NCBI GenBank assembly: GCA_017503865.1
Contig: JAFVSI010000047.1
Location: 1 to 54,235 of the forward strand
Reading direction: 5' to 3'
DNA length: 54,235 nucleotides
Origin: Clostridia bacterium
Lineage (GTDB): Bacteria; Bacillota; Clostridia; Oscillospirales; CAG-272
The position numbers and the translations under genes were made by a program. The notes under the pieces are model-generated. The model did not search any database. It was not told the origin of the DNA and saw only the letters and a list, made by a program, of their open reading frames with translations. Below, in pieces: positions 24,214 through 33,481 of the stretch (positions are counted from its first letter, which is position 1; each line of letters opens with the position of its first letter).

Positions 24214-25593
24214 TTATTCGGATTTTTCAGCTTCCTCGGCCTTTGTTCCGAGATAAGAGGGGAGCTGCATTCCTGCCATCTTGAACATCTCGTCAAGAGG
24301 GGGAACAGCCTTCATCATACCCGATATAAAGTTTGCCGTCGAGGTCTTTCCGTCAGCACCCTGACCGCCGTCCCAAACGGTTACCTTGTCTATCTTGATG
24401 TTCTTTATAGCCTCTACCTGAACCTTCATAAGCTCTTCAAGCTTATCTGCGATAAGGAGCTGGAGTGCCGCATTTGCGTCTCCGCCTGCCGAGCTGACTA
24501 TCTCAGCAAAACCTGCCGCCTGCTTCTTAAGTATCTCTTCAGCACCGCGTGCCTCAGCTTCCATCTTTGCGTATATAGCGTCAGCTTCACCCTTTGCGGT
24601 TCTGCGGAGCTGCTCTGCCTTTGCCTCAGCTTCGAGCTCGAGCTCTTTCTTTCTCGCCTCTGCACGAACGATTATATCAGCCTCAAGGGTTGCCTGCTCT
24701 TTGTTACGTCTTGCGATTTCGGCTGCCATCTCTGCCGCATAGGATTCTTCGAGAGCCTTTGCCGCCTGAATTTTCTCTGCTGCGGTAGCAATTTTTTGTG
24801 CCTCTGCCTCTTTTTCCTTAAGAGTTGCCTCGGACATCGCTATCTTCATCTTTGCTTCGTTTTCACCTTGAATAGCTACCGAGTCAGCCTCAGCGACCTT
24901 AATTCTCTGCTCCATCTTAGCATTAGCTTCACCGATAGAACCGTCTCTATCCTGCTCAGCAACACTCTTCTTAGCATCGTTGATAGCTTTCGCAGCTGCC
25001 TCTTTACCAAGTGCCGCAATATATCCGGACTCATCACTAATATCGGTTACGTTTACGTTGATAAGACGAAGACCAATCTTTTTAAGCTCTGTCTCAACGT
25101 TCGAGCTTACAGCCGCAAGGAACTTGTCACGGTCAGTATTTATCTCCTCAATATCCATAGTAGCTATGATAAGACGGAGCTGACCGAAAATAATATCCTT
25201 TGAGAGCTCTTGGATTTCCGAGAGCTGAAGTCCGAGAAGTCTCTCTGCCGCATTTTGCATAACACCGGGCTCGGTCGAAATACCTACTGTAAATCTCGAA
25301 GGAACGTCAATACGAATGTTCTGTCTTGAAAGTGCATTCTTAAGGTCAACCTGGATAGAAATAGGTGTGAGGTCAAGGTATGCGTAAGACTGGAACACGG
25401 GTATTACAAACTCAGCACCACCGTGAATACACTTTGCACTTCGGTTTGTGCCGTCCTTATTCTTACCGATAGAACCGTAAACAACCATTATCTTATCGGA
25501 AGGACATTTCTTGTATCTTGAGCAAACCCAAGCCAAGAAGCCAACGAGGATAATAGTTACCGCTACAATAAGAAAAATAATTTCTTGCTTCAT
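24214..25593 (-). CDS. Flotillin-like SPFH protein (YuaG/FloT type)
   Basis: The start is ATG 25593 after GGAGG; a TTG 15 bases upstream overlaps that ribosome site. The 459-residue protein has an N-terminal membrane hairpin or helix (about 3-22), the SPFH/band-7 domain (about 25-200), a long Ala/Glu/Lys-rich coiled coil (about 210-360, with repeated AEA and KAE patterns) and a flotillin C-terminus. Flotillins organise functional membrane microdomains and fluidity. It lies 15 bp after the YuaF-like gene on the same strand, the standard bacterial pairing. Confidence 0.9.
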   Translation of the reverse strand: MKQEIIFLIVAVTIILVGFLAWVCSRYKKCPSDKIMVVYGSIGKNKDGTNRSAKCIHGGAEFVIPVFQSYAYLDLTPISIQVDLKNALSRQNIRIDVPSRFTVGISTEPGVMQNAAERLLGLQLSEIQELSKDIIFGQLRLIIATMDIEEINTDRDKFLAAVSSNVETELKKIGLRLINVNVTDISDESGYIAALGKEAAAKAINDAKKSVAEQDRDGSIGEANAKMEQRIKVAEADSVAIQGENEAKMKIAMSEATLKEKEAEAQKIATAAEKIQAAKALEESYAAEMAAEIARRNKEQATLEADIIVRAEARKKELELEAEAKAEQLRRTAKGEADAIYAKMEAEARGAEEILKKQAAGFAEIVSSAGGDANAALQLLIADKLEELMKVQVEAIKNIKIDKVTVWDGGQGADGKTSTANFISGMMKAVPPLDEMFKMAGMQLPSYLGTKAEEAEKSE

Positions 25594-25623
25594 AATTTTT
25601 TCCTCCAAATATATATTTTTATT

Positions 25624-26283
25624 TTATTTTTTTCTGACTACAAGGGTGGTAGCACCGCTAACACCAATGACAACTATCTCACTTCCCGTAGGAATGGGCT
25701 CTTCGTCGTCTGTCACCGCATTCTGCTCAACGAAAGCACCTTGAAGCATAAGCTGTACCTTTCCCTCTCCGCTTCTCCTTGCGGGGATAGTAAGGTAAAC
25801 CTTGCCCGCTGTGCCTATCGCGTTTCTTATATCGATATTTCCGTCACTGCGGAGCTTCAAAACAAGCTTCATAAGGAATGCGAGAAGTACCATCATAAAG
25901 AAGCCGCATATTGCCGCAACGGGTACTGTTATAAGGAGCGGAACCTTTGCCGAGGTGAGCACTATACCCACCCAGCCGAAAACCACGAGGAAGGATATTA
26001 TTCCGCGTAATGTAAGTATACGCAATCCTTCGAGCCCGAATGAATCGGGGGCTTCTGTAATATCGTTATCTCCAAAAACTCCTTCAATCGAATCAGCATC
26101 GGGTATGTCACCGACGTCAGCGTCAGCTATGTCAGACACGTCTCCGTCAGCCGAAAAATCGGAGTCTTGCCCAAGTCCTACGAGAAGCATTATCGTTTGT
26201 ATAAGCATCACGAGTGTCGAGGGCACTGCTATACAGTAAAAAATTTGTGATATAAGTCCAAGTGAATTCCACCAAGCTGCCAT
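25624..26283 (-). CDS. NfeD/YuaF-like membrane partner of flotillin
   Basis: The 219-residue protein has a first membrane helix (about 10-35), a long acidic loop rich in Asp and Ala (about 40-78, with DADVGDIPDAD), two further helices (about 85-107 and 115-140) and a C-terminal OB-fold domain (about 155-215) of the NfeD type (AIGTAGKVYLTIPARRSGEGK). It is membrane-bound and acts with the flotillin encoded immediately downstream. The acidic loop is longer than in B. subtilis YuaF. Confidence 0.85.
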   Translation of the reverse strand: MAAWWNSLGLISQIFYCIAVPSTLVMLIQTIMLLVGLGQDSDFSADGDVSDIADADVGDIPDADSIEGVFGDNDITEAPDSFGLEGLRILTLRGIISFLVVFGWVGIVLTSAKVPLLITVPVAAICGFFMMVLLAFLMKLVLKLRSDGNIDIRNAIGTAGKVYLTIPARRSGEGKVQLMLQGAFVEQNAVTDDEEPIPTGSEIVVIGVSGATTLVVRKK

Positions 26284-26319
26284 AATTTATTCCTTTCTTA
26301 AATTGTTATTTGCGTTTTG

Positions 26320-26874
26320 TTACTTTAATGACGAAAGAATATCCTCTGCACTGTCGCGAAGACGAGATGCCGCATGTGCATAGAGCATTACTTGAAAAAT
26401 GCGGGAAAGCTTTTTTCTTGTGCCGGATATTCTCTCCTCAATTGCTTCTGCAGCTTTATCTACAACAGCGGCAACAGAGGCACTGTCATCAAGATTTAAG
26501 TTATTTTCCGCTATCATATCAACGTAGTTGTGATAAAGCTCGTCATCAAAAATAAGATTGTCGCTTCTGTCATTTGGATCTCCACCTATTATTCCTATCA
26601 ATAGGCAAATATCTTCAATTTTTAGTGCCTCTCGAAGCATATTGATTATTATTATTCGAGCAAGCTGTTCTCTCGAATACACCCTTTTTTGAGGTGAGGT
26701 GACAAATTTTCGTTTTACCCAGTTTTGAATAAGATAAGGCTCAAGTCCCGTTATTATACAAACCTGCGAGAGCGTTATTCCGCCCGTTGCAAAAATCCCG
26801 TCAAACAGTTGCCGAGAACTCCCCTTCTCAAGCTTTGATACCTCTACCGTAGTACCCGGAAAAGTCTTTAACAT
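26320..26874 (-). CDS. DUF1836 domain protein, MerR-like regulator
   Basis: The 184-residue protein carries DUF1836: GGITLSQVCIITGLEPYLIQNWVKRKFV (about 32-59) is a MerR-like helix-turn-helix followed by RVYSREQLARIIIINMLREALKIEDICLLI. No effector domain is evident. It is upstream of the YuaF-flotillin pair in the same direction with a 36-bp gap, so the three may be co-transcribed. The start follows GGGAGTGAGGCG. It has a consensus promoter of its own at 26906. Confidence 0.8.
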   Translation of the reverse strand: MLKTFPGTTVEVSKLEKGSSRQLFDGIFATGGITLSQVCIITGLEPYLIQNWVKRKFVTSPQKRVYSREQLARIIIINMLREALKIEDICLLIGIIGGDPNDRSDNLIFDDELYHNYVDMIAENNLNLDDSASVAAVVDKAAEAIEERISGTRKKLSRIFQVMLYAHAASRLRDSAEDILSSLK

Positions 26875-26905
26875 CGCCTCACTCCCTTCGTCTTACTGTA
26901 ATTTG

Positions 26906-26934
26906 ATTATATCACACGGTCAAGTGACTGTCAA
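26906..26934 (-). promoter_or_regulatory. Consensus sigma-A promoter of DUF1836 and possibly the flotillin genes
   Basis: On the minus strand, a perfect TTGACA (26929-26934) and a perfect TATAAT (26906-26911) are 17 bp apart. A direct repeat of CACTTGAC/CTTGACAG lies around the -35. Confidence 0.85.
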
Positions 26935-27019
26935 GAGGTTTGTATTCACTTTTTTCGATTCTATATTTTTAACAAATGCAAAATATTACTTTTGTGCAAT
27001 ATGAACTATTCTGCTTGTG

Positions 27020-27060
27020 TTTCAAATTTTGCAAACGAAGTTTCTACCTTTAGGTAATTT
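27020..27060. repeat. Dispersed 40-bp repeat, copy A
   Basis: The 41-bp sequence beginning TTTCAAATTTTGCAAACG and ending CTACCTTTAGGTAATTT recurs at 31183-31223 and 48282-48321 with at most one base difference by eye. It contains the small palindrome TACCTTTAGGTA and lies between genes in every case, at the outer edge of GC-rich hairpin blocks. Confidence 0.85.
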
Positions 27061-27385
27061 GTAGGGGTGTTTATGTAAATGCGGGGGAACCGCCTTTTTT
27101 AGGAAAATAGCTTCGTCACGACGAAGCCGTCTCTTCCCCCGCACCCCCTTCCTCAAAAAACTTTTCAAACCATTTTTAAAAAAAGAACTACGCTTATGCT
27201 TCTACGGAGAGCTTACACTTTGCTATTGCTTGATTTTATGAGACTTTGCGTAGAAACGAAAACTCTAAATTATGTAATAAAAGGGGTAAAAAAAGTTTTT
27301 AAGAGTGGGGGTGCGGGGGCGGGTGGTTTTTTCAAAAAACACCTGCCCCCGCATAATAAAGCACCTCTATAAATACCAATTTATC
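27061..27385. mobile_element. Possible non-coding palindromic element (MITE-like)
   Basis: The 560-bp gap 26875-27442 has no credible gene. Its left end (GTAGGGGTGTTTATGTAAAT then GCGGGGG) and the complement of its right end (ATAGAGGTGCTTTATTATGC then GGGGG) resemble each other, giving imperfect terminal inverted repeats about 25-30 bp long around 27061 and 27385. A large C/G-rich fold lies inside each end, with a 150-bp AT-rich centre. The identity as a mobile element is inferred; no target duplication is clear. Confidence 0.4.
27073..27143. repeat. 71-bp hairpin repeat, copy 1
   Basis: The sequence folds through TGCGGGGGAA / TTCCCCCGCA at its base with an inner hairpin GCTTCGTC-AC-GACGAAGC. 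A second copy at 44226-44296 differs at only two positions by eye. Flanking DNA differs between copies. Confidence 0.85.
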
Positions 27386-27442
27386 ACACAAAAAAGGAGT
27401 ACCTAACAAAAGGCACTCCTTTATAATTCTATTCTTTTTCAA

Positions 27443-28030
27443 TTACGCCATCTGCTCACGGAAAACGATGGTTTTTGTTGCCGCGTCCATAGACTCAACT
27501 ATCGCAAGTGACTCAAGCTGATAGCCAAGATTTCTAATGCTTCTTCCGCCGTACTGGAAGCCTTTTTCAATAACTATACCGATACCTGCAACACTTGCAC
27601 CCGCCGCCTCGGTTATCGAGATAAGCCCCTGAAGAGCACAGCCGTTGGCAAGGAAATCGTCAACGATAAGCACCTTATCCTCGGACGAGAGGAATTTCTT
27701 TGAAACAATAACCTGATTTTTATTCTTGTGCGTAAACGATTCGACCTCAGCCGTGTACATATCACCGTCGATATTTATGCTCTTTGCCTTCTTGGCAAAT
27801 ACCATAGGCACACCGAAGTAGCGTGCAGTCGCATAGGCAATAGCAATTCCCGATGCCTCGATAGTAAGCACCTTCGTTACCTCTTTGCCTGCAAAGCGTC
27901 TGTGAAATTCCTCGCCTATCTTGTCGAGAAGCTCGACGTCCATCTGATGATTGAGAAAGCTGTCAACCTTAAGTACGTTTCCCTCTTTAACTATACCGTC
28001 TTTAACAATGCGTTCTTCCAAAAAATTCAT
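27443..28030 (-). CDS. xpt: Xanthine phosphoribosyltransferase
   Basis: The protein converts xanthine and PRPP to XMP in purine salvage. It aligns along its length with B. subtilis Xpt: [13 protein letters not shown] (about 22-34), [12 protein letters not shown], the PRPP loop [11 protein letters not shown] (about 121-131) and the [13 protein letters not shown] end. ATG 28030 is chosen because it follows GGAGCAAT, giving 195 residues, the family norm; ATG 28048 overlaps the ribosome site. No purine riboswitch is seen in the 66-bp upstream gap. It fits functionally with the nucleoside importer at 19-24 kb but is not in that operon. Confidence 0.9.
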   Translation of the reverse strand: MNFLEERIVKDGIVKEGNVLKVDSFLNHQMDVELLDKIGEEFHRRFAGKEVTKVLTIEASGIAIAYATARYFGVPMVFAKKAKSINIDGDMYTAEVESFTHKNKNQVIVSKKFLSSEDKVLIVDDFLANGCALQGLISITEAAGASVAGIGIVIEKGFQYGGRSIRNLGYQLESLAIVESMDAATKTIVFREQMA

Positions 28031-28096
28031 AGTATTGCTCCATTTCATAGAAAGATAATTAAATTATACTCTCTTTGTCGTCTTTTGTCAATCGTT

Positions 28097-28639
28097 TTAT
28101 TTAATCATTCCGTAGCCGCCCGCGTACTTGCTGACGTCGGACGCCACGACAAAGACCTTGCCGTCGCATTTCTCGCGAATATCACGCAAGACTTTTGACA
28201 TTTCCCTTCTCCTGAGGACAATGAGAATCATATTCATCTTTTCCTTTGAGCCGTGCCCCTCAAAAACGGTATATCCCTTGCCGTTTTCCTTGACGTACTC
28301 GATAATTATTGCGGTGTTCTCATCATTTGCAATAAGCTGAAGGTTAGACGTTCCAAGTGCGATCTTTCCCTCGATCCACGAGCCGATGAAAAGTCCCGAT
28401 GCGTAGCCGACACAGTAGAAAAGCAATAGGAACATATTGTCTCCAAGCGTTCCTATAATGGTTGAAATAACAAGTCCCCATATCGTACATTCGAGAAATC
28501 CGAGACCAACAGCGGCAAGACGCTGTCCCTTAACCATCATACAGGTCTTAAGGGACTGAATGGAGATCTCGATTATCTTTGCCGCACACACGACAAGACA
28601 CAAAACAATAGTGGGAAGTGAATCTAAAAATACTGACAT
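28097..28639 (-). CDS. UPF0316/DUF2179 family membrane protein
   Basis: The 180-residue protein has three membrane helices (about 7-27, 38-60, 66-88; the DUF5698 part) and a soluble C-terminal DUF2179 domain (about 95-178, ending VSDVSKYAGGYGMIK-like). The FLECTIWGLV and GYASGLFIGSWIE segments are typical of the family. Its function is unknown. It lies 14 bp after the hydrolase gene on the same strand and probably shares its transcript. Confidence 0.8.
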   Translation of the reverse strand: MSVFLDSLPTIVLCLVVCAAKIIEISIQSLKTCMMVKGQRLAAVGLGFLECTIWGLVISTIIGTLGDNMFLLLFYCVGYASGLFIGSWIEGKIALGTSNLQLIANDENTAIIIEYVKENGKGYTVFEGHGSKEKMNMILIVLRRREMSKVLRDIREKCDGKVFVVASDVSKYAGGYGMIK

Positions 28640-28653
28640 TTTTTAACCTTTCA

Positions 28654-29580
28654 TTAAAACTCACAAAATTCAAGTATATCTCTCTTAACGTCCTCGTAGC
28701 AAAAATCGTTAAGAATCTCGTGGCGTGCACCCTTATATAGAATACATTTTACGCACGCACCTGCCGAGCGAAGCTTTTTCTCAACAGTACGGACTCCCTT
28801 GCCGTAATTTCCTACGGGGTCTTCCTCGCCCGAAACAAGAAGGATAGGCAGCTCCTTGTCAATATTCTTAAACCAAGAGGAAAGATTTGCGTATTTCATA
28901 ATACGGATAAGGTCGCCCATAGCACTCACACCAAACTTGAAGGAGCAGTACTTATCGGCACTGTATTTCTGACGAATTGAGATGTCGGTCGTGAGCCAAG
29001 GACTCGGGGCGACCGAAAGCTCTTCCTTAAATCTATCGTTATAAGTACCGAAAGCAAGATTTTGTATGAGCTTTGAGCGATATTTGTCTCCCTTAACGAG
29101 CTTTATAAGCGAGATAAGCATAAGTCCTGCATCGGCGGCGGGATTTGCCGCACCCGTGCCCATAACTATAAGCCTTGCGGGGCGGACGTATTTCTCTGCC
29201 GCATATCGCACGATAAACGAGCCCATACTGTGCCCCATAAGGATATACGGAAGCTCCTTGCCGCACTCCGCAATAACCGCGTCGGAAAATACCTTAACGT
29301 CTTTTGCAAGAAGGTCATATCCCTTCTTTTTTGCGATAAAGCCAAGCTCGCTCTCGTCCTTTACCGTCTTGCCGTGACCGAGGTTGTCGTAGCCAAAGCA
29401 AATATATCCCTCATCTGCTAATGCCCTCATTGTCTTTTCATATCTCTCGATATGCTCGGTCATGCCGTGAACGACGTGAAAATACCCCTTAGGCTCGACC
29501 TCAGGATAATATATAACGCCCGAAAGGGTGTGGATACCGTCACTTGAAGGAACGAAAAACTCTTTTTTTGTGATAGCCAT
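28654..29580 (-). CDS. Alpha/beta hydrolase, monoacylglycerol lipase/lysophospholipase-like
   Basis: The 308-residue Hydrolase_4 protein shows an oxyanion region VVHGMTEHIERY (about 37-48), nucleophile elbow GHSMGSFIVRY (about 115-125), the acid in SGEEDPVGNYG (about 250-260) and the catalytic histidine in YKGARHEILND (near 285). No signal peptide is present, so it acts in the cytoplasm. Such enzymes release glycerol from monoacylglycerols or lysophospholipids. It follows glycerol kinase by 3 bp on the same strand, which supports use of the freed glycerol. Confidence 0.85.
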   Translation of the reverse strand: MAITKKEFFVPSSDGIHTLSGVIYYPEVEPKGYFHVVHGMTEHIERYEKTMRALADEGYICFGYDNLGHGKTVKDESELGFIAKKKGYDLLAKDVKVFSDAVIAECGKELPYILMGHSMGSFIVRYAAEKYVRPARLIVMGTGAANPAADAGLMLISLIKLVKGDKYRSKLIQNLAFGTYNDRFKEELSVAPSPWLTTDISIRQKYSADKYCSFKFGVSAMGDLIRIMKYANLSSWFKNIDKELPILLVSGEEDPVGNYGKGVRTVEKKLRSAGACVKCILYKGARHEILNDFCYEDVKRDILEFCEF

Positions 29581-29583
29581 ATC

Positions 29584-31098
29584 TTACTCCTCTATTTCAG
29601 CGAAGGCACGGCATGCCTTTATCGCACGTCTCCAGCCGCCAAGAAGCTCTTTGCGTTTTTTAGCATCTATCTGTGGCATAAACACCTTACCCTCACCGAC
29701 AAGTCCCTTGAGCTGTTCACGACTCTCGTAAAAGCCGACTGCAAGACCTGCAAGGAAGGCAGCTCCCGCCGCCGTTGCCTCGGGATTTGACGCGCGGCAG
29801 ACCTTGATGTTTGAAAAATCACTCTGCATCTGCATAAGAAGGTCGTTTGAGGACGCTCCGCCGTCAACCTTTATTGACGATATTATCTCACCGAAGCCGT
29901 ATATGTCTTCCATATCCGCCTTCATTGCCGAAATAACGTCCTCGCTCTGATATGCAATAGATTCAAGAGCAGCACGGATTATGTGATTTTTGCCCGCACC
30001 GCCTGTAAGACCGACCACAGTTCCTCTTGCGTGCATATCCCAATACGGAGTACCGAGACCGCCAAAGGCAGGAACGAGATAAACGCCTCTCGTGTCCTCG
30101 ACCTTTTTCGCAAAATGCTCGCTCTCCTTTGCTTCCTTTATAAGCCCAAGCTCGTCACGAAGCCAGCGAATAACCGCTCCGCCAACGAAAACACTTCCCT
30201 CAAGCACGTACTCGGTAGCCCTTCCCGCCTCGGTAGCAGCAACGGTCGTAAGAAGTCCTTGTGAGCTCTTTATTGCCTTATTTCCCGTGTGAGCGAGAAG
30301 GAAACAGCCCGTTCCGTAGGTGTTTTTAACCTCGCCTGCATTGAAACAGCACTGACCGAAAAGCGCCGCCTGCTGGTCGCCCGCAATTCCCGCAATAGGA
30401 ATATACGCTCCCATACACTCAAAGCTTCCGTATATTTCGCTGCTGCTCTTTATCTCGGGGAGCATCGACCTCGGTACACCGAAAAGCTTAAGTAATTGTT
30501 CGTCCCACTCGCCCGTGTGTATGTTGCAAAGCATAGTTCTCGAGGCATTTGTTCTGTCGGTAACGAAAACCTTGCCCTCGGTGAGCTTCCATATTATCCA
30601 TGTGTCAACCGTGCCGACCATAAGCTCGCCCGCTTCCGCTTTTTCTCTCGCTCCCTCTATGTTATCGAATATCCATTTTATCTTTGTACCGCTAAAATAA
30701 GGGTCAAGACGAAGTCCCGTCGTCTTATGTATGTACTCGGCATAACCGTCTTTTTCAAGCTTTTCGCAAATATCAGCCGTTCTTCTGCACTGCCAAACTA
30801 TTGCGTTATATATCGGCTTTCCCGTATTTTTGTCCCAAACAATGACCGTCTCACGCTGATTTGTGACGCCTGCCGCCGCAATTTCCTCAGGAGAAACGCC
30901 GCTTTTGGCGATACATTCGGTAATTGCCGAATACTGATTTGCATAAATGTCCATAGGGTCCTGCTCAACCCAACCTGCACGAGGATATATCTGCGTTATC
31001 TCGTGCTGTGCCATAGCAACGATATTTGCCTTTTTGTCAAAAAGTATCGCACGGGCACTCGTTGTGCCCTCGTCAAGTGCAAGAATGTATTTTTTCAT
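29584..31098 (-). CDS. glpK: Glycerol kinase
   Basis: It phosphorylates glycerol to glycerol 3-phosphate with ATP. The 504-residue FGGY protein has the family's diagnostic blocks: [16 protein letters not shown] (about 5-20), [10 protein letters not shown] (about 41-50), [21 protein letters not shown], and [11 protein letters not shown] in the second domain. It starts after GGGGGAGAA. It is the first gene of a likely operon with the lipase-like hydrolase and UPF0316 protein. No GlpF or GlpD gene is nearby. A PlsY gene that uses glycerol 3-phosphate is 4 kb away. Confidence 0.95.
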   Translation of the reverse strand: MKKYILALDEGTTSARAILFDKKANIVAMAQHEITQIYPRAGWVEQDPMDIYANQYSAITECIAKSGVSPEEIAAAGVTNQRETVIVWDKNTGKPIYNAIVWQCRRTADICEKLEKDGYAEYIHKTTGLRLDPYFSGTKIKWIFDNIEGAREKAEAGELMVGTVDTWIIWKLTEGKVFVTDRTNASRTMLCNIHTGEWDEQLLKLFGVPRSMLPEIKSSSEIYGSFECMGAYIPIAGIAGDQQAALFGQCCFNAGEVKNTYGTGCFLLAHTGNKAIKSSQGLLTTVAATEAGRATEYVLEGSVFVGGAVIRWLRDELGLIKEAKESEHFAKKVEDTRGVYLVPAFGGLGTPYWDMHARGTVVGLTGGAGKNHIIRAALESIAYQSEDVISAMKADMEDIYGFGEIISSIKVDGGASSNDLLMQMQSDFSNIKVCRASNPEATAAGAAFLAGLAVGFYESREQLKGLVGEGKVFMPQIDAKKRKELLGGWRRAIKACRAFAEIEE

Positions 31099-31182
31099 AT
31101 TTCTCCCCCTTAAATATTTTATATTTAAATTATATCATATATTTTTTTGTTTTTCAATAAAAATATAAACCTGAATACGTCA

Positions 31183-31223
31183 TTTCAAATTTTGCAAACG
31201 AAGTTTCTACCTTTAGGTAATTT
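31183..31223. repeat. Dispersed 40-bp repeat, copy B
   Basis: This is identical to copy A by eye over 41 bases, including TACCTTTAGGTA. It is followed 27 bp on by a GC-rich hairpin, the same arrangement as the other copies. Confidence 0.85.
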
Positions 31224-31250
31224 ATAACACCACCTTGTTTGCATAAAACG

Positions 31251-31281
31251 CGGGGGAAGACGTTAAAAACGTCTTCCCCCG
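31251..31281. terminator. Terminator of the ZIP transporter gene
   Basis: CGGGGGAAGACGTT (31251-31264) pairs perfectly with AACGTCTTCCCCCG (31268-31281) around AAA. It lies 14 bp after the ZIP gene end on the minus strand and is followed there by TTTTATG-like sequence. Confidence 0.8.
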
Positions 31282-31294
31282 TATAAAACAAATA

Positions 31295-32065
31295 TTATCC
31301 AAGTAAAACGTCAAAGACGAGCATTACGCAAAAGCCCACGAGCAAGGAATAGGTCGAAGCTCTTTCGTTGCCGTGCGAGTGAGTCTCGGGAATCATCTCG
31401 TCACTGATGACGTAGAGCATCGTTCCGCCCGCAAAGGCGAGGGCAAAGGGCAAGACCGCCGCAGAAATACTTGCCGCAAAGTAACCGATAAACGTTCCTA
31501 CCACCTCGACAGCACCCGTTAAGGCTGCAATAAGAAAAGTCCTTCCCTTACTCATACCGCCCGCAATCATAGGAGCGATTATGACCATACCCTCTGGGAT
31601 ATTTTGTAGAGCAATACCGCCCGCAACGGTGATAGCCTGTGAAACGTCACCGCCGCCAAAGCTGACTCCTGCCGCAATTCCCTCGGGAAGATTATGTATA
31701 GCTATCGCAATAACGAAAAGCAACACACGGTTAAGCTGCTCGGTCTTTGCGGGGTGTACTTCCTCGACAGCTCCCACTCCCGTCAGCTTATGAAGGTGAG
31801 GAACGAGCTTGTCGATAAGATTTAGGCATATCGCACCGCAAAAAATTCCCGCTACCGTAACAAGAAGCGAAATAAATCCGCCATTCCCCGATTCAAGCGA
31901 TGGGATAATAAGTCCCAAAACTGCCGCTGAGAGCATTATTCCCGCCGCAAACGAAAGGATTATATCATTAAGCTTGTGCGAAGGATTTTTGAAAAAGAGA
32001 CCGATAAGGGCACCGATGACGGTAGCTCCGCCAACACCCACAGCCGTAAGTAATACCTCTTGCAT
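31295..32065 (-). CDS. ZIP-family metal (zinc/iron) transporter
   Basis: The 256-residue integral membrane protein has eight predicted helices. The metal path motifs are HNLPEGIAAGVSFGGG (about 121-136) in helix 4 and QNIPEGMVIIAPM (about 151-163) in helix 5. A loop containing HLHKLTG precedes helix 4 and supplies histidines as in other ZIP proteins. It probably imports or exports divalent metal such as zinc. The gene stands alone on the minus strand, divergent from the chromate transporter genes. Confidence 0.85.
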   Translation of the reverse strand: MQEVLLTAVGVGGATVIGALIGLFFKNPSHKLNDIILSFAAGIMLSAAVLGLIIPSLESGNGGFISLLVTVAGIFCGAICLNLIDKLVPHLHKLTGVGAVEEVHPAKTEQLNRVLLFVIAIAIHNLPEGIAAGVSFGGGDVSQAITVAGGIALQNIPEGMVIIAPMIAGGMSKGRTFLIAALTGAVEVVGTFIGYFAASISAAVLPFALAFAGGTMLYVISDEMIPETHSHGNERASTYSLLVGFCVMLVFDVLLG

Positions 32066-32218
32066 ATAAAAATCTCCTTGAGAAATATATCAACATTATT
32101 ATACATTCTTGCTTTGTATTTGTCAATCGTCATAAAAAAACAAAAATATGTTCAAAGATATGGAAAATTTCAAAAAGTATGATATAATGTAATGGTAATA
32201 TTGAATTTGGAGAAAAAT

Positions 32219-32794
32219 ATGAAAAAATTAAAAGACCTTGCTATCTTGTTTTTCACGATGTTCAAGATAGGACTTTTCACCTTCGGCGGTGGATATGCAA
32301 TGCTCGCAATTCTTGAAAACGAGTTTGTTGAGAAGAAAAAATGGACCGACAAGGACGATTTTCTTAATATGATAGCGATAGCGGAGTCAACTCCCGGACC
32401 TATCGCGATAAACTCTGCGACCTACCTCGGCTACAAAAGGGCGGGAGTGATTGGCTCTGCCTTTGCAACGCTCGGCGTCGTGCTTCCCTCTTTCATAATC
32501 ATATTTACAATTTCCCTTTTCTTTGACGCATTTCTTGAGTTTAAATACGTGCAGTATGCCTTCAGGGGCATTCAGGCGTGCGTGGTATATCTCATTCTTA
32601 ATGCGGGAATCAAGCTCTTCAAGGGACTCAAAAAGAACGCATACAGCGTCACAGCCTTCGTTCTCACCCTCTCGCTTATGATAGGACTTTCCCTCTTTGC
32701 AGTAAAGCTCTCGGCAATTCTTTATATTCTTGTCGGCGGCATTGCAGGACTTGTGATATACTTTATCGGCAATAGAAAGGGGGACGTAAAATGA
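32219..32794 (+). CDS. Chromate transporter subunit 1 (ChrA half)
   Basis: ATG 32219 follows TTTGGAG; the ATG at 32192 lacks a ribosome site. The 191-residue protein is a single CHR domain with the signature FGGGYAMLAILENEFVEKK (about 20-38) and ESTPGPIAINSATYLGYK (about 58-75), and about five or six helices. ChrA proteins with two domains are split here into two genes that form a heterodimer. The natural substrate in anaerobes may be an anion other than chromate. Confidence 0.85.
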   Translation: MKKLKDLAILFFTMFKIGLFTFGGGYAMLAILENEFVEKKKWTDKDDFLNMIAIAESTPGPIAINSATYLGYKRAGVIGSAFATLGVVLPSFIIIFTISLFFDAFLEFKYVQYAFRGIQACVVYLILNAGIKLFKGLKKNAYSVTAFVLTLSLMIGLSLFAVKLSAILYILVGGIAGLVIYFIGNRKGDVK

Positions 32795-33372
32795 TTTTTC
32801 TTGAGCTTTTTATAACCTTCTTCTATATAGGAGCTACCACCTTTGGCGGTGGATATGCAATGATTCCTCTCGTGCGTGAGCAGGTACTCGCAAAGGCGTG
32901 GCTCAGCGAAGCAGAATTTATCAATATGATAGCGGTTGCAGAAGCTACTCCCGGCCCCGTTGCAATAAATATGGCGACGTTTATCGGCTCACGAGAGGGT
33001 GGAATTCTCGGCTCGGCACTCGCAACACTCGGTGTTGTTTTGCCCTCTTTTTTGATAATTCTTCTAATTGTTTCGGTTATCAAAAATTTTCTTAAATACA
33101 AGGTAGTTGACGCATTTTTGGGAGGTGTTCGCCCCGTTGTCGTTGGTCTTATCACCGCAACTGCTGTGACGATGTTTCTATCGAATCTTCTTCACCTTTC
33201 GCTCGCAAACGCCACCTTCAGCTTTAGCCCCGACCTTTTCGGGATCGTCATCTTCGCTATTCTTATGATTATCTCAACAGTCTATAAAAAGATTAAAAAA
33301 CGTGCCCCCTCGCCTATCATTATGATACTTTTGTCGGCGGCACTCGGTATAGCGTTTTACTCATTCAAATAA
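32791..33372 (+). CDS. Chromate transporter subunit 2 (ChrA half)
   Basis: The 193-residue CHR-domain protein has FGGGYAMIPLVREQVL (about 15-30) and EATPGPVAINMATFIGSREGG (about 50-70). Its start overlaps the stop of subunit 1 (ATGA), so the two are co-translated and are probably equimolar. Membrane segments alternate as in subunit 1, consistent with the known antiparallel pairing of short CHR proteins. Confidence 0.85.
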   Translation: MIFLELFITFFYIGATTFGGGYAMIPLVREQVLAKAWLSEAEFINMIAVAEATPGPVAINMATFIGSREGGILGSALATLGVVLPSFLIILLIVSVIKNFLKYKVVDAFLGGVRPVVVGLITATAVTMFLSNLLHLSLANATFSFSPDLFGIVIFAILMIISTVYKKIKKRAPSPIIMILLSAALGIAFYSFK

Positions 33373-33439
33373 AAAACAAGCGGCATTTATCTGTTGTCCT
33401 TAACGGAGAATTGGCAGGCACAAAATTTCGGCAGAGAAC

Positions 33440-33468
33440 TTGTTTTCTCTGCCGGTTTGTGGTATAAT
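33440..33468 (+). promoter_or_regulatory. Promoter upstream of the GNAT gene and its leader element
   Basis: TTGTTT (33440-33445) and TATAAT (33463-33468) are 17 bp apart. A hairpin (GGCAGAGAA / TTCTCTGCC) overlaps the -35 region. Transcription from here would run through the MITE-like element into the GNAT gene. Confidence 0.6.
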
Positions 33469-33481
33469 GGGGTTAGCAAAA

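Noticed and set aside
24190..25203. Plus-strand open frame of 337 codons rich in Leu, Cys and Ser
   Set aside because: It lies opposite the Ala/Glu/Lys-rich coiled coil of flotillin, whose codons produce such frames in antisense; it also runs through the terminator at 24173-24203.
28030..28097. Purine riboswitch before xpt or before the nucleoside importer
   Set aside because: The gaps (66 bp and about 50 bp of leader) are too short, and no three-way-junction aptamer sequence is visible.
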